Assembly (NCBI RefSeq): GCF_932526225.1
Contig: NC_064040.1
Span: 17,097,994 to 17,161,993, forward strand
Direction: 5' to 3'
Source of the DNA: Nematostella vectensis
Lineage: Eukaryota > Cnidaria > Anthozoa > Actiniaria > Edwardsiidae
Length of the DNA stretch: 64,000 nt
The notes under the pieces were generated by a model. The model was given only the letters and a program-made list of their open reading frames with translations, did not search any database and was not told where the DNA came from. The translations under genes were made by a program, and so were the position numbers. Below, in pieces: positions 27,701 through 38,100 of the stretch. Each line of letters starts with the position of its first letter. Position 1 is the first letter of the stretch.

Positions 27701-30700
27701 TTACTACTGTCTCGCAGTCTGTCAATGGCATAAACCTCTGAAAGGAGTATAAAGGCAAAACTTGGTAAGAGAAACAAGACAAAAGTAAACCTCTGAAAGG
27801 AGTTTAAAGGCAAAACTTGGTAAGAGAAACAAGACAAAAGTGAACCTCTGAAAGGAGTATAAAGGCAAAACTTGGTAAGAGAAACAAGACAAAAGTGAAC
27901 CTCTGAAAGGAGTTTAAAGGCAAAACTTGGTAAGAGAAACAAGACAAAAGTAAACCTCTGAAAGGAGTTTAAAGGCAAAACTTGGTAAGAGAAACAAGAC
28001 AAAAGTGAACCCCTGAAAGGAGTTTAAAGGCAAAACTTGGTAAGAGAAACAAGACAAAAGTGAACCCCTGAAAGGAGTTTAAAGGCAAAACTTGGTAAGA
28101 GAAACAAGACAAAAGTGAACCTCTGAAAGGAGTATAAAGGCAAAACTTGGTAAGAGAAACAAGACAAAAGTGAACCTCTGAAAGGAGTATAAAGGCAAAA
28201 CTTGGTAAGAGAAACAAGACAAAAGTGAACCTCTGAAAGGAGTATAAAGGCAAAACTTGGTAAGAGAAACAAGACAAAAGTGAACCTCTGAAAGGAGTAT
28301 AAAGGCAAAACTTGGTAAGAGAAACAAGACAAAAGTGAACCTCTGAAAAAGTTAAATAGAACAAGACAAAAGTGGAAATTAATATTTCAATTGAGGGGTG
28401 AGGTAGGGATATTTAACACAGTACCTTGTATTTCTTTGGGTCTGCTAGCAGGGTTAAATGTGTCTGACCTGAACATTCTAGAACAGCAACACATGTCAGT
28501 ATCAATATCTGATCAAGCATTAACTTTGTTCAGAACTGTCAGCTTGTGTGTAATGTAAATAAAAATGCTTAGGAAAATGTTGAACTACCGCTGCCAATAA
28601 TTACTTTACATTCCTAGGTAGTAGGTAAATAAAACATGCTTATTCCCTCGCCCTCAGATCTAGCAGGCTACCTGGTATTCAAGAGGGCTCTTGCTTAGAT
28701 ATGTAATGCTATAAATAGAAGGGCCATGCCCCCAAACGTGAGACCTTTATCGAAATTATGAACCTACCTTCCCAGTTCTTTTTGTATCAGATCCAAGTGC
28801 TGTCTCCGGAAAGTGATGAAGGTGACATATGATGCAAATGTGTACAGTGTCTTAAAACAGAAAATTAAATAGCTTGAATAAGCCTTAAAGACAATTTACG
28901 TACAATGCAGTGTTTTCTTTTAAGGAAACATCAGCTTGTACATGTTTTTGCACAAATATTTACATACTGTAAACCCATGCAATCATCTATCCTTTCTTAG
29001 CCAATCCTTGCTCTGGTGGTCTTGTTATTTAGCCATCACTGTCCTACCCCCTCAACATTGTATAAGATTGTATAAGATATAAGAGTGCACCCCCCCCCCA
29101 CACACACACACACACAGACATCATATGATACATACTACTGAACCAACCACACCCTATTACACACACATCAAATCTTAGCTAAAACAAACCTCATACATAT
29201 CCCTGTCCTTTTCGGTGTTTGAACAACGCGCCCTTGAAGAGAAAAACAAGCAATTAGTTCTATGTACTTTACCACCAGGTGGTTCAATGTAAAGATTATC
29301 TCACAACCTTTATAAAGGCCTTCTGAAATTACGCAGAAAAAAACTCAAAATTATGCAGGATTCTTTGCAAAATTACGCAGAAAACCAATCATTACGCGCT
29401 AAATTATGCAGGATTTTGCAATACATTTTTCTTTAAAAATCAAAATTTTGCGGGATCCTTTACTGAATTACGTGCTAAATTACACGGAATATCAACTGTT
29501 ATGCCCAAACTACATTTTGTACCGAAGGAAAGCACAAAATAACTTGAAAAGGTATATTTTTTGCGTGAAAATATCTTAGCCGAGTTTTCATTGGCTCCTA
29601 GCCACCAGCCAATTAAAAAAGGTATTTTTAACTAGTCCTAGGCCTTCGCGGTTTAGCAAAGAACGCCTAGTCATTTTATTTGTTTTCGACCTGCCACAAG
29701 CCATGTGGTGTTGATCCTCAAGGCCAAGACCCAGAACCATGACACAGTACTTCTGAGCAAGTAACTTCTGTGCCGTCTCCTGCCTCGTGTAAGCTGAAGC
29801 AAGTGCCTTCTTCTCAGCCAAGCTGGGCTCCCTGCAGACACAACAGTGTTCAATAATATATATAAAATGTGATATTTAGAAGGTGGCCATGATTGACTAA
29901 CATAGACAATGACCATTAGGTCAGGGGCAGATTGAGACTCCCCTCAGGCATTTTAGTTTTAGGTGGGACACTTTCGGGAGGAGGGGGAGGGAGTGTTTGT
30001 GGGGGGAGGGGGAGGGAGTGTATGTGGGGGGAGGGGGTGGAGGTACATTCACCTATTATATAAATGGTGCTTGCCAGTGCATCAAGGAGCTCTAAGGGGG
30101 GATAGAAGGGATTTGATGGAGAGGGTGCACAGACATGGTTATCAAGTAAAAAAAGTCTAAGATTTGATGGAGAGGGTGCACAGACATGGTTATCAAGTAA
30201 AAAAAGTCTAAGATTTGATGGAGAGGGTGCACAGACATGGTTATCAAGTAAAAAAAGTCTAAGATTTGATGGAGAGGGTGCACAGACATGGTTATCAAGT
30301 AAAAAAAGTCTAAGATTTGGTGGAGAGGGTGCACAGACATGGTTATCAAGTAAAAAAGTCTAAGATTTGATGGAGAGGGTGCACAGACATGGTTATCAAG
30401 TAAAAAAGTCTAAGATTTGATGGAGAGGGTGCACAGACATGGTTATCAAGTAAAAAAAGTCTAAGATTTGATGGAGAGGGTGCACAGACATGGTTATCAA
30501 GTAAAAAAGTCTAAGATTTGGTGAAAGGACTGCTAGTACTGCTACATATGCATGAATAAATTATTCTTGAGGAAATTCATGAGATTACACACCCAGCACA
30601 ATGTATCTAGGTTACCACAGGTTGTCCACAAAATAGTGGCATGACAGAAAGTGTCATTTCAACTTGAACATTATACTAACACAGCCATTGGCTTGGGTTT

Positions 30701-33700
30701 GTTTTCAATAGCCAGTCTCTCAAAGAAGGACTCAAAGTAGTTCAAGATGGCAAACAGGTATTCATCAAACTGCTGTGAACTGAAAAATATAGAAAACATA
30801 GCAAGTTGTTATTACTTTGTATTAATCATTTTTGTCCACTTAAGGTATAATTAATTAATGGACTACCTTGTTTGAGGCCTATATACCATACTGTTTGCTT
30901 AAGGCCTATATACCATACTGCTTGCTTAAGCACTATATACCATACTGCTTGCTTAAGCACTATATACCATACTGCTTGCTCAAGCCCTATATACCATACT
31001 GCTTGCTCAAGCCCTATATACCATACTGCTTGCTTATGCCCTATATACCATCATACTGCTTGCTTAAGCACTTTATACCATACTGCTTGCTTAAGCACTA
31101 TATACCATACTGCTTGCTTAAGCACTACCATACTGCTTGCTTAACAATACCGTAGACCCAAATGGCTTCATTTTTTCTTTATGCCATTCGATGACAATTG
31201 GCACAGTCTAGATGTTAGCAAAAAGATACCACCAAAATCTTAAATACTCCGCTAGATATTCAAGAAAAACCGAATTCGAACGAGTGTAGCGTTATTCTCG
31301 AAGGCGTCAATAATCCCATATAACCTGTTTACTTAGCTCAAAGTCCCGCGATTAACATCCGGGGAACTTAGTTTTACGGCTTTTCCCTCTAATTAGCATA
31401 CAAGAGTGTCAGTATCATTTACGACGTTTTATCCAAGATTTATCCGTATTTATATCAACTTTATAAGCGTTTACTCTAAATTTTGCATAGTTGTAAACTA
31501 CGCCAAGATTAAGTAACAATCCTTGGCTTCCTTCGAAGAAGGCTAAGCAATGAAGTAAGCCCAAAACAGTTGTCTCCATTCGCTGTCTTTTTAAGTTTCC
31601 GCGCTCTTCTTTTCTTCGGTGCAAGCTTGCTTTGGTCTAGGCATCTTCCTTCACTTGCACGACTAGCGCTATGACATTTGAGCACCTTAGAGTTTTCCCA
31701 CTGCATGTAGAGCGTGCAATGTGATTGGTTTCCATACGCGGGTCTATTTGCTCTTCGTCTGTCATTACTGTCACACTGCCTCTAATGTTTACACGACTTC
31801 AATCCCCGATATCTCGCAATCAAATTTCACCCCATCTTACTCTAAATATGTGAATTAAAGGTACACTTCTAACCGCCCGATTCCTGCGCAACTTGGCAAG
31901 CGTATAGTATAGATATTGTTCTGTCACACCGTGCCGCGGATAATCAATAGCTTTTTTTGCTAGAGACTTAATTAGCGCGTTGTAGCCAAAGAAGCACAAT
32001 TATTACATGCCTAACTTTGATACTTGATTATTAATCAACGAGGCTGTGTGACGTCAAATGTAGACACGGTTTGTCAGTTCAGTACATGACGAAATATATA
32101 AAGCAGATCCCGGGAGGTTACGTGCTTTTGGTGTGTATTAATAATTTGCATGTTTAAAAGTGGTCGATTTCGCACTTCGGACCAGGCAAAAGCACTCAAA
32201 ATTAAGCGCGTATAAAAAATGATTATTTTAGGAGGAAAGTACAATAATTAAGCTTTAAATTGATATGTAGTTTGTTGGCATTTGCTTTAATCCGACGCGA
32301 GCGCGAGCGATTTTGCCGGGACGATCGGGGTAATTACTGCTTGGGTCTACGGTATCCTTAAGCACTATATACCATACTGTATGCTTAAGCACTACTGTAT
32401 ATACCATACTGCTTGCTTAAGCACTTTATACCATACTGCTTGCTTAAGCACTTTATACCATACCTGTAACAACTCTGGAAGGCATCAGGAAGAAGGTCAA
32501 CTTCAGGGAGAGCATCTAGCGCAATACCTTTGACATCTTCTAGAGTAACTTTGGCGTGCTCATTAGCTCCTGCCCGAAGACTAGGGCGTGGTGATGATCC
32601 TTTATTTCCCTGACGCTGGGCCATAAGGTATGTCTGACCTTTTCTAGAGCCAGGGGCAGCTGCTCCACCATAGTTCTTAGACATAACAGATGGAGTTCCC
32701 CTGGAACAAAAATATTTAACCTTTTTCATTTAAAAAGAAATTTCATTGAAACCCAGAAAATGGGTCTACAATAATTCTTCTTGTTTTTACAGTACAGTGC
32801 CCCTCCCATGGATAGAAGTAAAGTTATTTATGTATTTACTTTGTTTGTTTGTGTCAATCCTTTGTGTAACTTTTACATTATTTATACCAAAAATTTTAGT
32901 CTCCCACTTGAATAGATGTTTACTAGTTTCATCATTAAAATTATAACTTCAACATTGCACACCTGTCATTTTTCTTGACATCTGATTGGAAGTGAATGCC
33001 CAGCTGCCCCTTGTTTCGTTTTGCCTTGTTGGCAGCTGTAGAGTAATTAGCTCCCTTATCAACGCCATGGTTGTTACTGACGGCCTCAAGAGTGTTGGTG
33101 TCATCCTTCCACACCCAGCGTTTGCTCGGGACGGACTCCTGTGCACCCTTAACAAAGGGTCAATAAATTAGATGATAAATTTTATCAAAGAAGCCATTTT
33201 ATTAAAGAAGCCATCCACAAATTCCATTAGATATTGTCAGCCTTTCCAGGCCTGTAGGCAAGCCTCGGAAGAACCTCCCCAACTCAACTGGGAGGTTTGC
33301 TCTAATGAAGGAAAATTAAATGCCACTGGAATCTAGGACGAGCTACCTAAAAGAAAATGGTCTGCTAAATGGGTGAATGAGCCCCCTCTCTCAAAATCAT
33401 GGCAACGAGCCTGTTTTTGCTAACAATCATCAATACAGCAAAATTAATTATTTCTCCAAATATTTTTATGACTTGAGTCAATATAATTCAAGACACCATA
33501 GTAAGACACTGGAAAAATCAAATGCACAAAAATGACAATTTGTTTTCAAGTATAATAAGTATTAACTTTAGTAAGTATAAGCAAAACATTTTTTAAAGTA
33601 GAGATTGGAGAGTCAAACGAAAACGAGCTCGTAAATACGAGTTCGACGGAATTGATTTTATCTTTTTGAGAAAAATAATATACATTAACCAAGAGAACTG

Positions 33701-33849
33701 AGATAGCATCTTGAGACTTTGAACATTAATAATGCAAAGATCAACAAACATTATACCGAAATCGAGAAATTGTTTTTCAAAACCAAAACCAATTTAACTC
33801 CAACTTGTAAATCTGGTATAATACATACCACGTTCTCTATCTGAGCCAT
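18730..33849 (-). CDS. PPP1R36: Protein phosphatase 1 regulatory subunit 36-like, complete, 14 coding exons
   Basis: Minus-strand exons: 33829-33849, 32963-33147, 32464-32700, 30677-30779, 29691-29827, 29190-29232, 28768-28850, 28425-28468, 27662-27737, 20884-20979, 20097-20144, 19547-19654, 19273-19310 and 18730-18779. All are GT-AG with matching phases; the product is 422 residues, close to the family's usual length. The name rests on recognised blocks in order: RWVWKDDTNTLE (exon 2), FAILNYFESFFERLAIENKP (exon 4), the QHHMACG turn (exon 5), TLYTFASYVTFITFRRQHLD (exon 7), SDTFNPASRP (exon 8), LTPAQYRRLKP (exon 9) and SPVLVSLLP (exon 10). The C terminus is acidic and low-complexity. The family binds the PP1 catalytic subunit and is linked to testis and cilia functions; I see no perfect RVxF docking motif. 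The exon 5 acceptor was placed at 29828 to keep frame. Most of its introns hold repeat arrays or insertions. Confidence 0.8.
19829..20090. repeat. 25 bp minisatellite next to the PPP1R36 exon 11 donor
   Basis: About ten copies of a 25 bp unit (ATGGAGATAGACAAATGACA plus AATAG) lie in intron 11. The array begins six to eight bases inside the intron from the exon 11 donor at 20096. As 25 is not a multiple of three and the minus strand lacks stops, all three minus frames are open through it; none is a gene. Confidence 0.93.
20145..20883. other. PPP1R36 intron 10
   Basis: Ordinary AT-rich intron with no feature that I can support. Confidence 0.6.
21241..27487. repeat. 6.2 kb satellite of mixed 18 and 19 bp units in PPP1R36 intron 9
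   Basis: More than 300 tandem copies of two interleaved unit types: an 18-mer ATACACCCATATATCATG and a 19-mer ACTACACCCATATATCATG. The 18-mer junction creates the palindrome TATCATGATA, which the 19-mer lacks. Rare variants (ATGCTACACC at 23671 and 24646; ATGACTCTACCC at 23541 and 24535; ATGACAACACCC at 24002 and 24979) recur about 975-994 bp apart, so blocks of about 1 kb have been duplicated. Short open frames through it on both strands are artefacts. Confidence 0.97.
27735..28347. repeat. 55 bp minisatellite containing the PPP1R36 exon 9 acceptor, about 11 units
   Basis: About eleven 55 bp units lie in intron 8. Read on the minus strand each unit contains ATACTCCTTTCAG followed by AGGTT, a pyrimidine tract plus 3' splice site identical to the acceptor of exon 9 at 27738. 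The exon's first bases (AGGTTTA) match unit variants, so the array grew by copying the splice site. Some units carry CAGGGG instead of CAGAGG. Confidence 0.93.
29085..29120. repeat. C-run and CA microsatellite
   Basis: A run of cytosines followed by a CA dinucleotide repeat in PPP1R36 intron 6. Confidence 0.9.
29325..29505. repeat. Degenerate ATTACGCAG-type repeats in PPP1R36 intron 5
   Basis: Variants of AAATTACGCAGAAA and AAATTATGCAGGATT recur at least six times over 180 bp with irregular spacing. It looks like a decayed tandem repeat or part of an old element. Confidence 0.5.
29960..30045 (+). other. G-rich tract with quadruplex potential
   Basis: Many runs of three to six G on the plus strand (C on the transcribed minus-strand RNA). 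The DNA could form G-quadruplexes. It lies in PPP1R36 intron 4. Confidence 0.5.
30108..30526. repeat. 50-51 bp minisatellite in PPP1R36 intron 4, about 8 units
   Basis: About eight units of 50-51 bp containing GATGGAGAGGGTGCACAGAC and ATGGTTATCAAGTAAAAA. Length differences come only from the A-run. The units are nearly identical, so the array is young. Confidence 0.93.
30870..31144. repeat. 27 bp minisatellite in PPP1R36 intron 3, first part
   Basis: About ten units of 27 bp containing TTGCTTAAGCACTATATACC. The array is split by a TTAA-flanked insertion and resumes at 32358. Confidence 0.9.
31145..32357. mobile_element. 1213 bp non-autonomous DNA transposon with TTAA target duplication
   Basis: Inverted ends with the core TACCGTAGACCCAA sit at both termini (31148-31161, and inverted at 32341-32354). 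The flanks are TTAA at 31141-31144 and 32358-32361. Removing the element and one TTAA restores a perfect 27 bp minisatellite unit, which fixes the boundaries. A TTAA duplication is typical of piggyBac and Kolobok superfamilies. The first three bases of the two ends differ. There is no transposase; short open frames inside it look random. Confidence 0.85.
32358..32463. repeat. 27 bp minisatellite, second part, abutting PPP1R36 exon 3 donor
   Basis: About four 27 bp units continue the array at 30870-31144. On the minus strand the array starts at the exon 3 donor itself: CAG/GTATGGTATAAAGTGC, while each later unit has CAGTATGGTATA. The donor dinucleotide is therefore part of the repeat. Confidence 0.85.
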
Positions 33850-34865
33850 AATTACGATGAGGTTTTTTTAGTCCATCGAGAAATTGCCATAACATAATTA
33901 TTATCTTTTCAGAGTCGAAGAAGTGCCCGCCATTTTGTTTTTAATTGCGGTTGCCAGGCACGACGGGAGATAACGAACCTGCGGTTACCAACGTGGCCCA
34001 CAGGAATCCCAATTTTATAGAACAAGACAATTTTAAATGTTTTCACACATCCTATCAGGCTAAAGCTAGTTGCCACCTTCACTTTTTTTCTTTAAATTGT
34101 TAAAAATAACTATATTTCGCTTGTTCCCTCCTAATTTTTAGGAGAGGTTTTTGTGGATTCCTGTGGTATTTTGCGTGAGGAAAGACTGGCGACGAAATCC
34201 CGCCATGCAAGTCGTTCGCTAATTCTCATGTGACGGTCGACTTGTTTCTCTGGCAGAACGCAGTTTCCTCGCCTTTTCTACAGATTTAAGGTAAATTCAT
34301 CTATGATAACGCATCTAGTATGTTGAGGATATATTCAGGTACTGTGTCATGCCTTTCAAGAGACTTTTTTGCTGTTCTTGAAGACAAAAACGGCAACTGA
34401 ATAAAATTGGCTGTCATGAGAGGTGATCCGTGAAGGAAGCAGTCGCGTTGCAGAAGAAGGCCCTTCGTGCTTTTACATGAAAAGGATATATTTAGGTACT
34501 GTTTTTTGTATTTGAAGAAAATATCCTTCCTTTTTGGTATAAAAAGAGCAGCCGAAAATTGCAAGAATGCATCGAAAAACGTCATGACGTTCAAACACAG
34601 TCAAAATTCAAAGTCCCGTACAAAATATTTGATTTTAACGGACGTGCTTTTAAGAGCTCTATCTTTTTTATAAACTCGTTGTTTTAAACTGTCGTTCATT
34701 CTTACATTTTCAAAGTTTCTAAAGTGTATGTGATCTCTTTGCCTGGCGTAATTAATGAAAATCGATCATCAGTTTGCCAATCGATTAATCGATATTAATC
34801 AATGAAATCAGCCGATTAATATCGATTGATATTGGTAATCGATGTTTAATCGATAGTCACACCAA
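33850..34865. promoter_or_regulatory. Region upstream of PPP1R36
   Basis: The start codon is at 33849 on the minus strand, so the first few hundred bases here should hold its promoter and 5' UTR. No defined promoter element is recognised. An open frame of 97 codons at 34301-34594 has no recognisable similarity and I do not call it. Confidence 0.4.
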
Positions 34866-34870
34866 GATAG
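34741..34870. repeat. ATCGATTAAT-rich patch
   Basis: Dense, partly palindromic ATCGAT and TTAAT motifs. A related patch in inverted orientation lies at about 48950-49125. The LTR element inserted at its edge; the patch appears to continue at 40249-40310. Confidence 0.55.
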
Positions 34871-35002
34871 TAGATAAGAGTGCTTCTTTTTCCTGTTTGC
34901 AATGATGTTTTATTACATGAACGAACGGAATGATAAAGAACTACAATGAGTTCTGACCGGGCTAGTCCCAGTCCTTCCACAGGGACTCCAAACAATGCTC
35001 TA
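34871..35002 (-). repeat. 3' LTR
   Basis: 132 bp, one visible difference from the other LTR (C versus T in GTTCTGACYGGGC). The ends are TAGA and TCTA rather than the usual TG and CA. The sense strand contains AATAAA (reverse of 34909-34914), a likely polyadenylation signal. Confidence 0.95.
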
Positions 35003-35015
35003 TCTCCCCCCAAGT
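35003..35015 (-). other. Polypurine tract of the LTR element
   Basis: Immediately upstream of the 3' LTR on the sense strand lies TTGGGGGGAGA, the expected primer for plus-strand DNA synthesis. Confidence 0.8.
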
Positions 35016-35102
35016 ATTTAGTGTTCCTGCATGGTGGGGATGATAAATACTGATATATAACATAACAATATAACAATGTGTCCTTTTGACTAATGTTTGT
35101 GT

Positions 35103-38100
35103 TCATTGTTCAAGTAGTCCTTTCTTGTTGTAGTCCTGTAGCCTCCTCAGGGCTAAGGGTATCTTCTTCTCGAGTGGGGGGTTGGATGGTGGTTTGGCTG
35201 GGCTTACTGGTTCGGATGCTTCCGCTGATCCTGGCTCGGTTTCTGGTGGTCTGGTTGGTGTATCACTGCCTGTTGTCCCAGTTCCTGGCCCAGTGTCTCT
35301 CGTGAGCGGGGGGCTAGGTCGTGTGGGTGTTTCGACGGAAATTCCAGTGGGGCTTGTTGTTGCTGTGCCTTTTGGGAGTTTGGTTAGGCTTTCTTTCGGT
35401 CTTGCTTGGGTTGCTCGGCTGATGAATTTGAGGTCATCGTTGAGTATCCGTGGTGGCTGTGGTGCTTGGACAGGGATGTATTTCCGTAGGAATTTCCGGT
35501 TACGGAGAGTTATCCTTCCGGAGCCGTCGACACGCACAACGTATTGGTCAAATTGCCGTACCTCAATGACAATGCCTGTCTTGTCCCATCGTGTTGGATT
35601 GGGGCCTGTCTGGTTCTGGATCCTCACGTGGTGTCCTATGGCAAGAGGGGGAAGTCTCTTTGTATGTTGTGACCATCTCTCTGCTGCCCTCATGTGTCTG
35701 TTCCTTAAAGCTTCTTCTCTGAGGGCAAGGGTGTCCCGCCAAGTGGGGTGTGGGATATAGTGCCCTGGGAGGATCGGGATTGAATCCTTGATTGGTCTGC
35801 CGAATATGCATTGTGCTGGTGACAGCTTGGTGCTTGGGTCTGGGGTGTTGCGGTATTGAAGTATCGCTTGTTGGAAGGCATTGGTGTTGAGTTCACCATG
35901 TGGGCCGGTGTTGTTGGTGATGAGCCGCTTGACGGTTTTCACTCCTATTTCAGCTCTACTGTTGGAGTGGGGAAACGCTACTGAGGATAGGCGGTGGTGG
36001 ACTCCCCACTCCTTGAGGAACTGCTGTGTAGGATTGGCGACAAATTCTGGTCCACCGTCACTTGCGCACTCATCAGGGATGCCAAAGGTGCAGAAGGTGC
36101 GCCTCAGACATTCTACTAGGCCGGCGGAGCCATCACGAGCCTTTTCGACGATTGGCCAGTTAGAGTATCTGTCCACTGCTACCAGGTAAGTGCTGCCTTT
36201 GTAGTGGAAGAAGTCAGCACAGATGCATTGGAATGGGTAGGCTGGCAGTATTGGTGGGTAGGGTGGGGCGCTTGGCTGTGAAGGTGTTATGCGGTTACAG
36301 TAGGAGCATCGTTCCCGTAAGGCGACAATGGCAGGTGTGATTCCTGGCCAAAAGACTGATGACTCGGCGCGGGCAGTCATGGATGTCACGCCTTGGTGTG
36401 CAGAGTGGAGTGCTTTAAGTATCACCTCTCGTAGGGTTGGGGGAATGACGATGCGATCCTTGTAAAGGATGACTCCATCGATGGTGTGGAGGTCGTGCCG
36501 GAATCTGTGGTATTCTTGGAGTGCTGGGGCGAGGTCGTGCTGCGCTTCTGGGAAGCCGGACTCAATGATGGCGGTCAGGGAGTGGAGATTTGGGTCGCTG
36601 GTGGTTTCTAGTTTCACCGTCTCCCAGGTAACGGCCATGGTGTTGAGGGTGGATGTGGCTGAGGATACCAGCTCTTTGTCGATCTCGTAGGAGCAGGATT
36701 CTTCTGGTGGCTCCCTAGTGCGAAGGCTTGCGAGGGCAGCGTTGGCTGGGTGAGGGCTGTTGGAGGCATCGATGGTAGCTATGTCGTCAGGCAGCGTCAT
36801 CATTTCAGGGGTTGTTGAGCCCGTTGGGTGGCGTGAGATGGCATCCGCAGCTTTGTGTCTTGCTCCAGGGATGTGGACCATGCGGAACTTGTAACGGAGG
36901 GTCTTCTCTTTGAGGTTCCTGAGCCGGCTGTTGGGAATTTCATCAAGGGACCGAACACCAAATACCTTCAATAGGGGTTTGTGATCAACGGCGACAATTA
37001 GGTTGCTACAGCCTAGGACGAAGAAGCGAGCCTTGTCCAGAGCATCGGCCACAGCCAAAGCCTCACCTTCGATTGGGGCGTAGCGTGATTCTGCTGCGTG
37101 AGTGAAGCGACTGCCTACTAATGTCACTTTCCATCCACTGCGACAACAGAATGGGGCCGTGGAGGGGCATTTGCAGTGTTTTTGAAGTAGCCAAAAGCCG
37201 ATGCCAGTTTTGGACCAGTCAGTTGCTAGACATGTAGGCTTTGATTTGTCAAAGATGCGGACGCCGTCCTCGATTTCTCTGATGATTATAGACTTGGATT
37301 CTTCGAATAGCTGGTCAAGCTCTTTGGTCCAGGTGAACTGGGTGCCAGGCTTGAGTGATGCTCGGAATGGCAGCATGCGTTCGGTTGCAGCGAAGGCATA
37401 TGATACCTGATTGATCAGTCCGAACCACGACCGCATGTCGGTGACGTTAACAGGTGTGGGGAATTTTCGGATAGCATCCAGGTATTTCTGGCAAGGGCGT
37501 ACGCTGTTACGTGTAATTTCAAACCCGGCAAACTCGACAGTGTCAGCTGCGAAGACAAACTTGTCTGGATTGAGTGTGATGCCATGTCGACCACAGAGGT
37601 CAAGCCAATTGACTGCCTGGTGGAAGCTGCTGTTGATGTCGTCCGCCCATAGGAGAGTGTCGTCGATACACTTTGTCTTGTTTGGCACGTGGGAGACAAT
37701 CTCATCGAACCGTCGGGAGTACCCATCACCGGAGGCGATGTATCCCTGGGGAGCTGTCTTATAGCGGTATCTTCCCCAGGGGGTTATGAATGTGGTGAGG
37801 TGGCGGTCATCCTGGTGTAGTGGCACACTGTGGTATCCATTCCAGCAGTCAAAGACTGTTTTCTTCGTGTTGTAAGGTATTGAGCGTGCCTGGTGGAATG
37901 GGCTCTGGGTGTGATGGGTCTCGCGTGTGGCATGGAGGTTGAGTGATTGGAAGTCAACGGTCCGGCGGGGCTTTCCATTTTTCTTAGCACAGACTACCAT
38001 GCGGTGACACCATGTGACTGGTTCGCCGACTGGGACAGGCTCAAGAACGCCGAGTGCCACGTCTTGGTCTAGGTCGGCCTTCACCTCCTCCTGCCAGTGG

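Noticed and set aside
27658-28364. Minus-strand frames of 82-131 codons
   Set aside because: They read through the 55 bp repeat; only the 27662-27737 part is a real exon.
30868-31155. Plus-strand frames of 90-95 codons
   Set aside because: They read through the 27 bp minisatellite.
34301-34594. 97-codon minus-strand frame
   Set aside because: No recognisable similarity, and it lies in the upstream region of PPP1R36.
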